Positions 8,732 through 18,475 are shown, counted from the stretch's first letter. The stretch is 64,000 nt of DNA from JAFDZO01 sp038225955 (GCA_038225955.1 JBBRQV010000001.1:1-64000), one strand, 5' to 3'. The notes: generated by a model from the letters alone, not told the origin. Translations and numbers: made by a program.

Positions 8732-10204
8732 TTAAAGATTTAGTTGCAGCAGTTCCTTAATCTTACTTATAAGCCAAAGATTTCTTGTCTCGCTGTAAAA
8801 TTTTTCCAAATCATATTTTATTTCCTCCTTATCTTTCTTAGCGATTCCAAACTTTGCTTTTATTAAAAGCCTCATCCCGGAAATAAATTCTCTTCCCGAT
8901 AATCTGTAATTTTCAGAAACTTTTTTATTGTCTTTTAAAAAGTGTAAAAACGCATCAATTGCATAGTTTAGATTTTCTATATACAATTCCGATTGCTTTG
9001 CCAGCTCATAATAATTCTTCAGCTGCATCAGCTTCATATCATATGTGAATATTTCCATTTCAAATCTGAACCGCGAAATATAATCCAAAGATTTAAGGTA
9101 GTCCCCTTTATAATGTTCAATATATGAGTTTGCATAGCAAAGCATATTTTCTTTAATATCAGGATTTACTTTTTCAATATATTCTTTAACGAAGTTTTCA
9201 GTCCAGTCAACATCATACGCATGTAATCCTGCCAGTAAAAACATTTTAAATGTCCCTGCATTAAGAAATCTTATTTCCCCGGATGGAAAAAGTCCTTTTG
9301 ATAAAGCAAATTTTACGAACTCAAATTTTTGCTGTATAATTTGCTCACTTTGATTTGCCGTATAATAATTTATTACCGACATGAAGTAATTCATTTTCTC
9401 TCTCATATCAAGGGCATCATACGTATCCATATACACATCGTTCAAATGACTGTATAAATTCTCAAACTTTTTATTCTTTAACATTATACATATAAAAATA
9501 ATATCAAGTTTTATTTTTTTATAGTTAGGATAATCCGGTCGAAGATCTTCCAGAAATTTATCAAGATTAAAATTGTTGAAGAGAAGTGATAGCTGCTCAG
9601 TTCTTCGGGTTATGTTAAAAACTTTGGAATTAACGTCTAAGCTGTTTAGAAGTTGATTCGACATTGCGAAAAGAAAATTTATAAGGTCTTCGCTTTGCTG
9701 CTCAACTACATCGTACATCTCAGAATTTTTATTTGCAAGCCCTTTGAAGTTAGAGTCCGTATTTCTCATTAAGATTCTCTGCAATTCCTTAATATATCCA
9801 ACATCCCATCCATTCTCCGATGATAAATATTCTTCAACTTTAGATTCACCAATCTCGTACAATCCGCGAATTGAGTATCCTTCAACAAGCAAAAAATTTG
9901 AATAGAATTCCATTCGTCTCAAAGCACTAATGGCAATATAATCCTCCAGAATTTTTGTAAAGTCTGAGTTAAGTGTGCGCAAAATTTTTGACTGCTTTCC
10001 TTCGGCGTCATCCTTCTTTCCAAAATAAATTTTTAAGAATTTATCTTTCTCAATTTCAAAACCGGGATAAAATTTTAACAGCGAGTTATAATATTTTTCA
10101 AAATTTCTGCCTCTGCTGAAATAAGGAGATGCGATAAACTTTTTAAAATCTTTTACATCCTCTTCAGAGAATGTTTTAAGAATACTTATGATTTTTTCAT
10201 TCAA
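8732..10204 (-). CDS. uncharacterised all-helical protein, 490 residues
   Basis: I do not recognise a named family. The protein is cytoplasmic (no signal peptide or membrane segment) and predicted almost wholly helical, with many Leu/Tyr/Phe heptad-like positions (for example NFLLVEGYSIRGLYEIGESK and LLAGLHAYDVDW). This suggests a TPR-like or HEAT-like superhelix. The opening MNEKIISILKTFSEEDVKDF plus ASPYFSRGRN recurs, in my recollection, in uncharacterised Bacteroidota proteins of about 500 residues. A protein of similar length and composition is encoded at 41441. It reads away from the ribbon-helix-helix gene, and the 215-base spacer between the two holds a palindrome and an array of GTGCAC sites that could serve both genes. 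Confidence 0.7.
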   Translation of the reverse strand: MNEKIISILKTFSEEDVKDFKKFIASPYFSRGRNFEKYYNSLLKFYPGFEIEKDKFLKIYFGKKDDAEGKQSKILRTLNSDFTKILEDYIAISALRRMEFYSNFLLVEGYSIRGLYEIGESKVEEYLSSENGWDVGYIKELQRILMRNTDSNFKGLANKNSEMYDVVEQQSEDLINFLFAMSNQLLNSLDVNSKVFNITRRTEQLSLLFNNFNLDKFLEDLRPDYPNYKKIKLDIIFICIMLKNKKFENLYSHLNDVYMDTYDALDMREKMNYFMSVINYYTANQSEQIIQQKFEFVKFALSKGLFPSGEIRFLNAGTFKMFLLAGLHAYDVDWTENFVKEYIEKVNPDIKENMLCYANSYIEHYKGDYLKSLDYISRFRFEMEIFTYDMKLMQLKNYYELAKQSELYIENLNYAIDAFLHFLKDNKKVSENYRLSGREFISGMRLLIKAKFGIAKKDKEEIKYDLEKFYSETRNLWLISKIKELLQLNL

Positions 10205-10330
10205 AATGCGTGTTTTTATCGTAGCAGGAAAGTATTTTTAAATTCCGATAAAAACAATTTATTAATTTCTCAATATGTTTTATTTTGAGGTTTTTTTTGT
10301 GGCAATCACCTAAAATTTCTCTTTGCTTTT

Positions 10331-10347
10331 ACTTACTAATAGTAAGT
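10331..10347. promoter_or_regulatory. 17-bp palindrome in the divergent spacer
   Basis: ACTTACTA-A-TAGTAAGT is a perfect inverted repeat with a one-base centre, 12 bases before the first GTGCAC site. It lies between the divergent genes at 10204 (-) and 10420 (+) and looks like an operator or a promoter-overlapping site. Confidence 0.5.
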
Positions 10348-10358
10348 AACTTGCAAAT

Positions 10359-10397
10359 GTGCACAAAGAGTGCACAGATTGTGCACTTAAAGTGCAC
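10359..10397. promoter_or_regulatory. four GTGCAC sites at exact 11-bp phase, putative operator
   Basis: GTGCAC occurs at 10359, 10370, 10381 and 10392, each start exactly 11 bases after the last. Each site is itself a palindrome, so they present on the same helix face. The 5-bp spacers differ from each other (AAAGA, AGATT, TTAAA), so this is not a plain tandem repeat. The array ends 22 bases before the ATG of a small ribbon-helix-helix gene, a protein class that often binds helically phased half-sites and represses its own gene. Confidence 0.65.
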
Positions 10398-10419
10398 GGG
10401 AAAATAAAACCGGCTCAGA

Positions 10420-10605
10420 ATGAAAAAAAATTTAAAAATTGCAAGAGGATATAGGCTATATCCAAAAACTCAAAAACAGATAATTAAAATTCAAAAGATG
10501 CTTAAATCCGATTCCGATAAAGCAATTGCAACAGCCTGTGATTATTTTCTTAGTGTGCATACAGAAATAAAAAATAAAGAGAAAAATATTTTCATAAATA
10601 ATTAA
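10420..10605 (+). CDS. small putative ribbon-helix-helix DNA-binding protein
   Basis: This 61-residue basic protein reads as one RHH unit. A short strand with basic flanks (ARGYRLYPKT) is followed by helix 1 (KQIIKIQKMLKSD), a turn at SDS, and helix 2 (DKAIATACDYFLSVHTEI), with a charged tail. The hydrophobic pattern and the length suit the Arc/MetJ/CopG superfamily, but no single signature residue proves it. RHH proteins dimerise through the strand, which contacts the major groove. The phased GTGCAC array directly upstream is the natural candidate target, which would make this gene self-regulated. No toxin gene follows: the next gene, 87 bases on, encodes a secreted protein. A toxin-less antitoxin is an alternative. 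Confidence 0.6.
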   Translation: MKKNLKIARGYRLYPKTQKQIIKIQKMLKSDSDKAIATACDYFLSVHTEIKNKEKNIFINN

Positions 10606-10692
10606 ACGAACACTTTTTTCAGAATTAATAAGAAACAAAGTAATCGCTGAGCGGGAAGCAGTTAACTTTTTATTAAACTAAAAAACATCACC

Positions 10693-12522
10693 ATGAAAAA
10701 ACTTACGTTATTTATTTTACTATTTGTTGCTGTACCATTAGTTTTCTCTCAAACTAATAAAATTGCAGGAATGCATAATTCAGAAATGATTAGCAATCCC
10801 GGTCCCAACCCTAAGGTAACAGAAGTTATAAAAAATCTAAGAGCGGCAAGATTGGGAAATGATGCAGGAGCTGTTTCATACTGGGAAAATAAGCTGAGAG
10901 AATTGACTCATCCTCAAATAATAAATGCTTCGCCTGAAGCATTACGCTTCACAAGAGGAAATGGAGAAACAATAAATAACTCTGAGGCAACAAATTTTAC
11001 GAGAATAACAAACAGTCTTATAGTAGCAAATTCTATTTCACGCGAAGGCTTGCACGGAGAAATTTATGCAGCAGTAGGTTTTTTCGGGTCGCCTACAAGT
11101 CCCGATACTTTAAAAATTTTCAGGTCAGTTAATAACGGACTAAATTTTACTCTGGTTGGTTCAGTTGCTGAATCAGATTTAAAAATAACTAATAACGGAT
11201 TAGACATTGAAGCAGTTTCAAAAGGTGATTCTTCCTACGCATACGTTGCAATGAATTATACTTTGGGCGGCAATAAGTCATCTGCACTTATCAGAGTTCG
11301 TCAGGATGGTTTACAGTTTAATGTTTACGGATTATTTGGAGATGCCTCCAGAAAATATACACTCGGAAGAATTACCAGTGATAACTCAGTCTTTTTCTCA
11401 AGCCCATACATTTATTTTTCAGTTACGTTAGATTCAACAGTCAGCGGTACAAGAAGATTAAAATCGAAACTGTTTTCACTGCAAAACATATTTGCAAATA
11501 ATACTTTTCTTATGACAGGTTATCAGGATGCCGTTAACGGACAATATGGATATTATGTTGCAGGTGCAGCACCGGACTCTGCTAAGTTTGAATCTGATAT
11601 TGCCTTCGTTAATACAGAAGGAGACCAGGATCAGCTTTACACTATCACTGTTGTAAGAGGAATACCGGGATTATTCGGAAGCGGCTCCACTCTTTGCTTC
11701 ACACGCAGTGTGGATTTAGGGATTACAGTCCCTGCATTATTTACAACTGCCGACGCAGGATATTATAAAGAAAATCCAAGAATTGCTACGACAGGATTCT
11801 TAAATAATTCGTTAATGGTTTGTGTGAGAAGACTTTACGGAGGCGGAGACTGGGACCCATATTCTTTCTATACAACTAATGTTACTACAGGCACACCTGC
11901 ATTCGTAGGAGATTATGTCAACTCAACTACTGATACAACTATTGGAGTTTCTGTAGCAGGAAGAATAAAATCAAACGGCTCATATTTATTCGCTTTTAAT
12001 AATAGATTAAATGGTCCTAACGACAGTAAAATTTATACCCGACCCTTTTCAAACGGAATAATAGGTACACAGGTTCAATCCAATCCGGTTAATATTACAG
12101 GCACAAATTTTTACGGAAACCCTGACGCAGGATTTAGAAATATAAATAATGATTCTTGCTTAGTTATCTGGGGCGGTACAGTTGGTATTGGTTCTTATGT
12201 TACGGGAGGATGCACAGGCGGAACATTTACAGGTATAGGTTCTTCAACGGTAAAAGCTGATGATTATCATTTGTCTCAAAATTATCCTAATCCATTTAAT
12301 CCTTCTACAATAATAAATTATTCATTGCCTGTTCAGAGTAACGTATTAATAAAGATATTTGATGTACTTGGTAAAGAAGTCGCTTACATTGTAAATGAAA
12401 CACAAAGTGCAGGTTTGCACTCAATTGAGTTCAACGGTGTAAATCTAACCAGTGGAGTTTACTATTACAGAATTGAAGCGAATGATTTTGCGGATACAAA
12501 AAAAATGTTATTGATAAAGTAA
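10693..12522 (+). CDS. secreted protein with T9SS C-terminal sorting domain
   Basis: This 609-residue protein has a signal peptide (MKKLTLFILLFVAVPLVFSQT). The C-terminal 85 residues form a type A T9SS sorting domain: SQNYPNPFNPSTIINYSLP, then IKIFDVLGKEV, SGVYYYRIEA and the end KKMLLIK. This directs export across the outer membrane by the type IX system. The middle 450 residues are beta-rich with repeated GGxxD/N turns (GEIYAAVGFFGSP, DGLQFNVYGLFG) and look like a beta-propeller or beta-sandwich, but no named domain is evident. A short pro-like stretch near residues 30-110 is helical. It is followed by another T9SS gene 83 bases later, probably in one transcript. Confidence 0.85.
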   Translation: MKKLTLFILLFVAVPLVFSQTNKIAGMHNSEMISNPGPNPKVTEVIKNLRAARLGNDAGAVSYWENKLRELTHPQIINASPEALRFTRGNGETINNSEATNFTRITNSLIVANSISREGLHGEIYAAVGFFGSPTSPDTLKIFRSVNNGLNFTLVGSVAESDLKITNNGLDIEAVSKGDSSYAYVAMNYTLGGNKSSALIRVRQDGLQFNVYGLFGDASRKYTLGRITSDNSVFFSSPYIYFSVTLDSTVSGTRRLKSKLFSLQNIFANNTFLMTGYQDAVNGQYGYYVAGAAPDSAKFESDIAFVNTEGDQDQLYTITVVRGIPGLFGSGSTLCFTRSVDLGITVPALFTTADAGYYKENPRIATTGFLNNSLMVCVRRLYGGGDWDPYSFYTTNVTTGTPAFVGDYVNSTTDTTIGVSVAGRIKSNGSYLFAFNNRLNGPNDSKIYTRPFSNGIIGTQVQSNPVNITGTNFYGNPDAGFRNINNDSCLVIWGGTVGIGSYVTGGCTGGTFTGIGSSTVKADDYHLSQNYPNPFNPSTIINYSLPVQSNVLIKIFDVLGKEVAYIVNETQSAGLHSIEFNGVNLTSGVYYYRIEANDFADTKKMLLIK

Positions 12523-12605
12523 AACAGAACAATTATTCCCGTTGCTGCAGCTCAACCAATTACTTAGAAGCGGGAATTTAAAAGTTAATTAATTAAATTT
12601 ATCTT

Positions 12606-15152
12606 ATGAAAAAAATATTGTTGTCTTTATTAATTCTTGTTATTCCCCTTTTTCTTGTACTTAACTCTCACGAAAATATGACTGCCGGAAAAGAAGAAAA
12701 AGAGAATGAGAAAACTGAAGAAATAGAAAATTCAAGCGGTGAAAGGATTGCTAAAAAAGAAGCGATGAAGGATTATCATAAACTTGAAAACTCAATTTCT
12801 GTTGAAGAAAGAATGCGTCTATGGCAAACAGTTGAGAATTATCCTCAAGAAGATGCCAGCGTAAATGCAGCCTTTGACTGGAAATCAATAGGACCATTCG
12901 GAATGACAGTTTTGGCTAACAACTCTAAGATGACGGGACGTGTTTTAGATGTAAAGCCGCCTTACGGAAATGCAGGATTGCGAATTGCAACTTGCAATGG
13001 TGGTTTATGGGAGTATGGGGTTTTAGTTGCATTTCCTTTAAGTGATAATGTTCCTACTCTTGCAATCGGTTCATTCGATTCGCATCCTGACTCCAGCGAT
13101 GTAATTATTATAGGGACAGGTGAACCTGGTGGAACTATATTCAGTAATCCAACAGGGACAGGTCTTTACAGAACAAGTAACCGAGGTACAAACTGGGTTT
13201 CAATTCCTATGACTCCCGTGCCTAATAATTTTCATAAAGTGCGTTTCCATCCGATTGATAAGCAAATTGTTTTTGCCGCAACAGATTTAGGTTTGTATAA
13301 AAGCACGACAGGTGGAACAAGTTTTTCACTTAACCGCCCAGGTAATTACTCTGATTTTGTTTATGATGTTAACTCCCCGGGTTGGATATATACTTCCAAA
13401 ATTAAAAGAGGAATTTTTTATTCATCAGATTACGGAGTTACCTGGGACTCTAGCGTTGTAGGATTGCCGCCTGACATCGGTGATATTAAAATAGATATTG
13501 CAAAGAGTAATTCTGCCATAATGTATGCAAGTATTTCAAGCGACTCATTATGCGTAGGCAATACTAACTTGCCCTTCAGAATGAAAGTATATAAATCAGT
13601 TAACTATGGGTTTAATTGGGTAAGAATAAACAATAGAATTAACGGAGTGGACTATCTTGATTATTCATATTGCCAAGGATATTATAATAATATTGTATCT
13701 ATTAATCCTGTAAATCCCAATATAGTTATTGTAGGCGGCGGTTCGATTCAGCTTACAACCAATGGCGGCACAAACTGGACTGAACCGGCTGACGACCATC
13801 ACCATGACCATCATTGCACTGCTTGGGATGCAGCGGGCAATACTTTTTACTCCGGCAGTGATGGAGGAATAGCGACCACAACTAACCTATGTGCAGACTG
13901 GAATTCCATTTTCAACTTTATCCCTCTCACACAATTTTACGATGGCGATGTCGGTACCTCAAACCCCAATGTAATGATTGGCGGAGCGCAGGATAATGCT
14001 AATCCTATGACAACAAACGGCGCTGACTGGATTTATAGGGGAGCAGGTGATGGCTGGTCTGGGGTAGTAAGCCCAAGCAACGCAAATAATTTAATTATTA
14101 GCTGGAACTCCTCTCTGCAAAAAACAACTGATGGCGGTCAGAATTTTATTAATTCTTCGTCAGGTATTCAAACTATATCACCGATAAGCTTTTTCACTTC
14201 AGATAGATATAGCCCGCTTAATATATATTTCTATACAAATGGATATTTGTACAAAACAATTACAGGCGGTACAAGCTATCAGAATCTGAACCAACAATTT
14301 CAACTAAGCGCAAGCAGATGCCCTATCTCCGCTGAAAAAGGCAGCGCAACAAACGCGAATGAAGTAGTTTATATCCCATCAGGTTCCTCTCTTAGTGGAA
14401 GCAGTTTATATGTTTATATGAATGGAGTAATGAATAATAGGTCAGCCACATTACCTTTTGGCAGATCAGTTTGGCGGGTTTCACCTCATCCGCGTGATAC
14501 TGCTATAGCCTATGCAATTTTACCGGCTACGGGATTAAGCAATCAGATTTACAAAACAAGAAACCGAGGCGTAAACTGGTATAATGTATCGGGAAATTTC
14601 CCCGGTGTTCCCGTAAAAGATATGCAGGTAAACCCGATTGACTCAAATATAATGGTTGCCTGCACAGGAGGATTTGGATATTACAAATCTACAAATGCAG
14701 GACAAAACTGGTACAGATGGAATAACGGCGCCCCTAAAGGTACCTTTAGTGATAAAATGACTTACATTGACAGCGTAGGTGTAAATAGATTTTATGTTGT
14801 CTCATTTACAAACGGAAGAGGAGTTTATATAAGAAATATTAACAATCAGGATAGTATTCTTACAGGTGTTTCAAACACTAATCTTAAACTTGATTATAAG
14901 TTATCTCAAAATTATCCCAACCCTTTTAATCCTTCTACTAATATAAAATATTCTGTTTCAAAAACTGCAAATGTAAAAATTACAATTTTTGATTTAGCAG
15001 GAAAAAAAGTAGCTGAACTGGTTAATGAAAAAAAATCACCCGGAATATACGATGTGATTTTTAACGGTAGTAATATTTCCTCCGGAATTTATTTCTATAG
15101 AATGGAAACTGAAAATTTTACTGAGACTAAGAAAATGATACTTATAAAATAA
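12606..15152 (+). CDS. secreted sortilin/BNR-type beta-propeller protein with T9SS sorting domain
   Basis: This 848-residue protein has a signal sequence at residues 1-20, then a Glu/Lys-rich linker. It carries repeated Asp-box-like turns such as TSNRGTNWVSI, SSDYGVTWDSS, TTNGGTNWT, KTTDGGQNF and TRNRGVNWYNV, spaced roughly 50-100 residues. These mark VPS10/sortilin-like propellers used in adhesion or glycan binding. A His/Asp cluster (DDHHHDHHC at about residue 397) resembles the conserved H-x-D-x-H segment of these propellers and may bind metal. The C-terminus has SQNYPNPFNPSTNIKYSV and ends KKMILIK, the T9SS sorting signal. A strong terminator follows. The N-terminal EKEENEKTEE stretch is an unusual, highly charged linker. 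Confidence 0.87.
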   Translation: MKKILLSLLILVIPLFLVLNSHENMTAGKEEKENEKTEEIENSSGERIAKKEAMKDYHKLENSISVEERMRLWQTVENYPQEDASVNAAFDWKSIGPFGMTVLANNSKMTGRVLDVKPPYGNAGLRIATCNGGLWEYGVLVAFPLSDNVPTLAIGSFDSHPDSSDVIIIGTGEPGGTIFSNPTGTGLYRTSNRGTNWVSIPMTPVPNNFHKVRFHPIDKQIVFAATDLGLYKSTTGGTSFSLNRPGNYSDFVYDVNSPGWIYTSKIKRGIFYSSDYGVTWDSSVVGLPPDIGDIKIDIAKSNSAIMYASISSDSLCVGNTNLPFRMKVYKSVNYGFNWVRINNRINGVDYLDYSYCQGYYNNIVSINPVNPNIVIVGGGSIQLTTNGGTNWTEPADDHHHDHHCTAWDAAGNTFYSGSDGGIATTTNLCADWNSIFNFIPLTQFYDGDVGTSNPNVMIGGAQDNANPMTTNGADWIYRGAGDGWSGVVSPSNANNLIISWNSSLQKTTDGGQNFINSSSGIQTISPISFFTSDRYSPLNIYFYTNGYLYKTITGGTSYQNLNQQFQLSASRCPISAEKGSATNANEVVYIPSGSSLSGSSLYVYMNGVMNNRSATLPFGRSVWRVSPHPRDTAIAYAILPATGLSNQIYKTRNRGVNWYNVSGNFPGVPVKDMQVNPIDSNIMVACTGGFGYYKSTNAGQNWYRWNNGAPKGTFSDKMTYIDSVGVNRFYVVSFTNGRGVYIRNINNQDSILTGVSNTNLKLDYKLSQNYPNPFNPSTNIKYSVSKTANVKITIFDLAGKKVAELVNEKKSPGIYDVIFNGSNISSGIYFYRMETENFTETKKMILIK

Positions 15153-15173
15153 AATTACATACCTTCCTAAAAC

Positions 15174-15211
15174 AAAACAGCCCTGCTGAATTTCTTCAAC
15201 AGGGCTGTTTT
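15174..15211. terminator. strong terminator between convergent T9SS genes
   Basis: The arms AAAACAGCCCTG (15174) and CAGGGCTGTTTT (15200) form a 12-bp perfect outer stem, with partial inner pairing of GAA/TTC around TTTC. A-rich and T-rich flanks let it work in both directions. Confidence 0.9.
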
Positions 15212-15262
15212 AATTTTCGCCTTTTTATGAGCGAGGTGAGATGGAAATTTATTTCTTAAAGA

Positions 15263-15781
15263 TTATTTTATAAGCATCATTTTCTTTGTCTGCACAAAAT
15301 TATTATTTCCGCCTTCAGCAATTATTCTGTAAAAATAAGCGCCTGAAGATAATGCAGAAGCATTAATGTTTGCAGTATAGAATCCTGATGGTTTTAAATC
15401 GCCATTGAGTAAAGTCATAATTTCTCTTCCTGTCATATCGTAGATAGCAATTGTTACCTTGCTATCGAACGGTAAGTCAAAATCAATCTTTGTTGTAGGA
15501 TTGAACGGATTCGGATAGTTCTGCGATAATGCAAAATTTTTCGGAACACCGACTTCAACGTACGAAGATAAATCATAATATTTATAGTTACCGTTATTAT
15601 CAATCTGCTTCAATCTGTAGTTATATTTTCCTTTACCTTCAATGTTTTCGGAGAATTTATAATTCATCTGATGATTTACTGTTCCGCTTCCGGCAACGTT
15701 ACCGACTCTTGCCCAGGTACCGTTCTCAAAAGCTTTTCTTTCAACGTCAAATCCTGTGTTATTAAGTTCTGAAACAGTTGA
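15263..15781 (-). pseudogene. severed T9SS sorting domain of the upstream beta-helix gene
   Basis: This is the 3' continuation, in the same frame, of the gene at 15782-18475, cut off by a TAG codon. It begins STVSELNNTGFDVERKAF and reaches an FnIII-like linker (KYNYRLKQIDNNGNYKYY). It then enters a complete sorting domain with SQNYPNPFNPTTKIDF, SGAYFYRI and the end KKMMLIK. The first internal ATG is at 15667, and a protein from there would lack a signal peptide, so it could not reach the secretion system. The paralogue at 25119 has IKWSTVSELNNSGFD at the same place, showing that the stop replaces a Trp codon (TGG to TAG). Confidence 0.8.
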
Positions 15782-18475
15782 CTAGTTTAATTCAACTTTG
15801 TTTCTGTTTACGTTAGAGCTGAACGATGCCAATTCAACCGGCATAGGATTGTTTGTTGAAGTAAGAGTAAAGATAGAGAATGAATTTAATCCTGTTGCCG
15901 TTGCAAAAGCAGGAGGACCTACAGTATAGCTTCCGTTTGCAAGCTGTGGAACCCAGTCAACACCTTGGTTAGAGCTTTTGACTATTCTTGTATTAGCAGG
16001 TACAGTCATATTGTAAAATTGTTCAGGGTATGAATATAAATTAACATCATAGTTCAATGCTACCGGACTTCCAGTAACATAAATTGAATCATAAAAAGCT
16101 GCATAGTCGTGATTAGCGCCTGGAGGAATTTTACCGCCGAAATGTCTTAATGAAATATTAAAGTTAAATCCCGATGTAGGAGCATTGATAGTAATCGAGG
16201 CCATTAATTTTCCGCCGAATGAAAAATTATATGTGCCTAATGCATTAATTGAATTTGTAATAATAGGAGGCGCAGCTGTAGGTGCTGCTGCAAGGTCTGC
16301 GCATCCTATTGCCGATGTACCACCAACCACACTAATAGAGCGCTGCACGTCGTTAATATCTCTCGATATCGAAGGATAGTTTACAGGCGTCCCTTGTCCG
16401 TAAGCATACCACGCTTCTGAGTTACCGGGAATTAAAGACATATTTGCAGATGCCGTAGCAGTCCATAAACTTGCGGATGAAACATTTGCAACAACATCCG
16501 AGAGAGAACTCTTATCACCCAATGAGTTTGTTTTCCATGTACCAAAATCAAGTCCGATATTTGTTGTATTAAATGCGCCAATATTTCCTGTGATAGCGCC
16601 AATGTACAAATTATTATTTGCAGATGTATCCTGCCAGTTTGCTGCATTTTGAACGCACATAGGGAAACCACCTGCGCCGCCTGTTCTGTTATAATACACT
16701 ATATTATTTCTGAATGTAATAGGTCCTGTAGAACTTCTATAAAATCCATAAGAATAATTTGTAGCGCCCGTTGTACTTCCTGCAATGTAAATTGAGTTAT
16801 ACAGGAATGACATTGTACCTGTATTTAAAACACTGTGCAATATACCTCTTATCTGAGCTTCGGTACCCGTTTGTGTTGCAAGAGAAATTGCATTGTTGTA
16901 CACAAATACGTTACCAGTAGTACTTGCTATTTGTATTCCGTTAATCTGCGGCGCATTTACGCCCGTATTAGTATTTGTACATGTCAGGTCTGAAATTTTA
17001 TTGCTGTAAATATTCGTAGTACCCGTTGCCGTACCACCGGCATAACAAATTCCTGCAAACGAGAGAGCAAGAGTTGAATCTGAAAAATTCTGAATATTAT
17101 TTACAACATTATTGTTAATATTTGTTATATGGTTTGCTGTTCCGTTTAATGTTCTTATAGGAAAAACATTAAAAGATGTAGAAACAACTGCATTATTTGC
17201 TTTGAAATTACTAAACGTATTGTAGTAAGCATTAACTCTGAATCCGCTATTAATTAATAAACCGCAGAGTCTGTCGTTCTTTTTTCTATAATAACTTACG
17301 TTTGAAATTGTATTGCTGACAACATTAATTGTATCCGTGAGGCCGCCGCTGACAGTTATTAATCCGTTATCATATGTGCAATGAACAGTATCCCAAGGAT
17401 TTGCTAAACCTCCAATCGTATTACTGAATATTTCAAGTCGCCCTACACCTAGAATTCCCACAATTATATTTGTAGTTACCGCATCATTGCCTGAAATATT
17501 TGCGATAACGTTATTTCTAACAGTTGATAAACTTGCAGAGCCAACGGTAACTCTTATTGCTTGGAGCGTTGTACCATTTGCATTTAAAAGCGTTGCGCCT
17601 GATCTATCTGATGCAGAGCCGCCGATACTGTTAAAGCTAATCGAGTTATAAACGCTTGTTGCACTATTATAGTTTATAATGTTAATTGCAGCAGTTTGCG
17701 CAGTATCATTATAGAAGTAGTTTGAATCTACGGCAACACTATCTCCGATAGATGTTAAATCCATTACAGCAGTTGAAGTTCCACTCCACTTTCTGAATGT
17801 ATTGCTGGTAAAAGCAAGTCTGCTGTTGCTTGCAGGAAATACTGCAACTGATGAACTATAAATTGCACGCACATATCTCTCGCTGTTAATACCTTCAAAA
17901 ATATTTTTTGTAACGTATATACTGTCGTTTCCTAATGTACCTGTTGTGCCTGCTAACCTTACAGATGCGTTTGTACTCGTTGCGGTATTACTTCTTATAA
18001 AGCAGTTTCTTACTGCTATCGCTCTCGCTTCGTTTATAAATTCAAATACAGGAGTTGTGTTTGCAGCGGTAGAATTATAATTCTGGAACACAAGAAACTG
18101 CCCTGCGCCAGCGAATGAACCTTCGATGTAAATTTTTCTTACACCGTTGAATCTTATCATAGCGTTTGCAGCTATACCTGTACCGCTGATAATATAAGTA
18201 GTAGCAGAGGAAGGAGTGATGTAAACTCCGAATCCGCTTGCGATTGCATTTAATGCGTTACTGCCGTCTTCGGTGCAGTTTCCAACAACTGCTACGGTTA
18301 AGTCTCCGCTGAGACCAACTGTATTAATTGCCTGAAACAAGCCGCCTGCGCCCGTTATGCTTGGGAATGTTCCGCCCGGTGTGCCGAGAGTTACGATTCC
18401 GCTAAGCTGAGCAAAAGATGTTGTGCCTATAAATAACGAGCACAAAATTATAAAAGTACTAAAGATTTTTTTCAT
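15782..18475 (-). CDS. secreted right-handed beta-helix repeat protein, truncated by an amber codon
   Basis: The start chosen is the ATG at 18475 (MKKIFSTFIILCSLFIG...SFAQ), a clear signal peptide. A longer frame begins 45 bases upstream but would bury the signal. The 897 residues consist mostly of short Asn/Ser/Ile-rich turns (NTISNVSYY, NNVVNNIQNFS, YNSIYIAGSTTGA, RNNIVYYN), typical of NosD/pectate-lyase-like parallel beta-helices. The end is MPVELASFSSNVNRNKVELN followed by TAG, where related proteins continue W-STVSELN into a linker and T9SS sorting domain. The full gene would encode about 1070 residues. Without its sorting domain the product should stay in the periplasm. No other damage is visible, so the mutation looks recent, or the codon is read through. 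Confidence 0.8.
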   Translation of the reverse strand: MKKIFSTFIILCSLFIGTTSFAQLSGIVTLGTPGGTFPSITGAGGLFQAINTVGLSGDLTVAVVGNCTEDGSNALNAIASGFGVYITPSSATTYIISGTGIAANAMIRFNGVRKIYIEGSFAGAGQFLVFQNYNSTAANTTPVFEFINEARAIAVRNCFIRSNTATSTNASVRLAGTTGTLGNDSIYVTKNIFEGINSERYVRAIYSSSVAVFPASNSRLAFTSNTFRKWSGTSTAVMDLTSIGDSVAVDSNYFYNDTAQTAAINIINYNSATSVYNSISFNSIGGSASDRSGATLLNANGTTLQAIRVTVGSASLSTVRNNVIANISGNDAVTTNIIVGILGVGRLEIFSNTIGGLANPWDTVHCTYDNGLITVSGGLTDTINVVSNTISNVSYYRKKNDRLCGLLINSGFRVNAYYNTFSNFKANNAVVSTSFNVFPIRTLNGTANHITNINNNVVNNIQNFSDSTLALSFAGICYAGGTATGTTNIYSNKISDLTCTNTNTGVNAPQINGIQIASTTGNVFVYNNAISLATQTGTEAQIRGILHSVLNTGTMSFLYNSIYIAGSTTGATNYSYGFYRSSTGPITFRNNIVYYNRTGGAGGFPMCVQNAANWQDTSANNNLYIGAITGNIGAFNTTNIGLDFGTWKTNSLGDKSSLSDVVANVSSASLWTATASANMSLIPGNSEAWYAYGQGTPVNYPSISRDINDVQRSISVVGGTSAIGCADLAAAPTAAPPIITNSINALGTYNFSFGGKLMASITINAPTSGFNFNISLRHFGGKIPPGANHDYAAFYDSIYVTGSPVALNYDVNLYSYPEQFYNMTVPANTRIVKSSNQGVDWVPQLANGSYTVGPPAFATATGLNSFSIFTLTSTNNPMPVELASFSSNVNRNKVELN

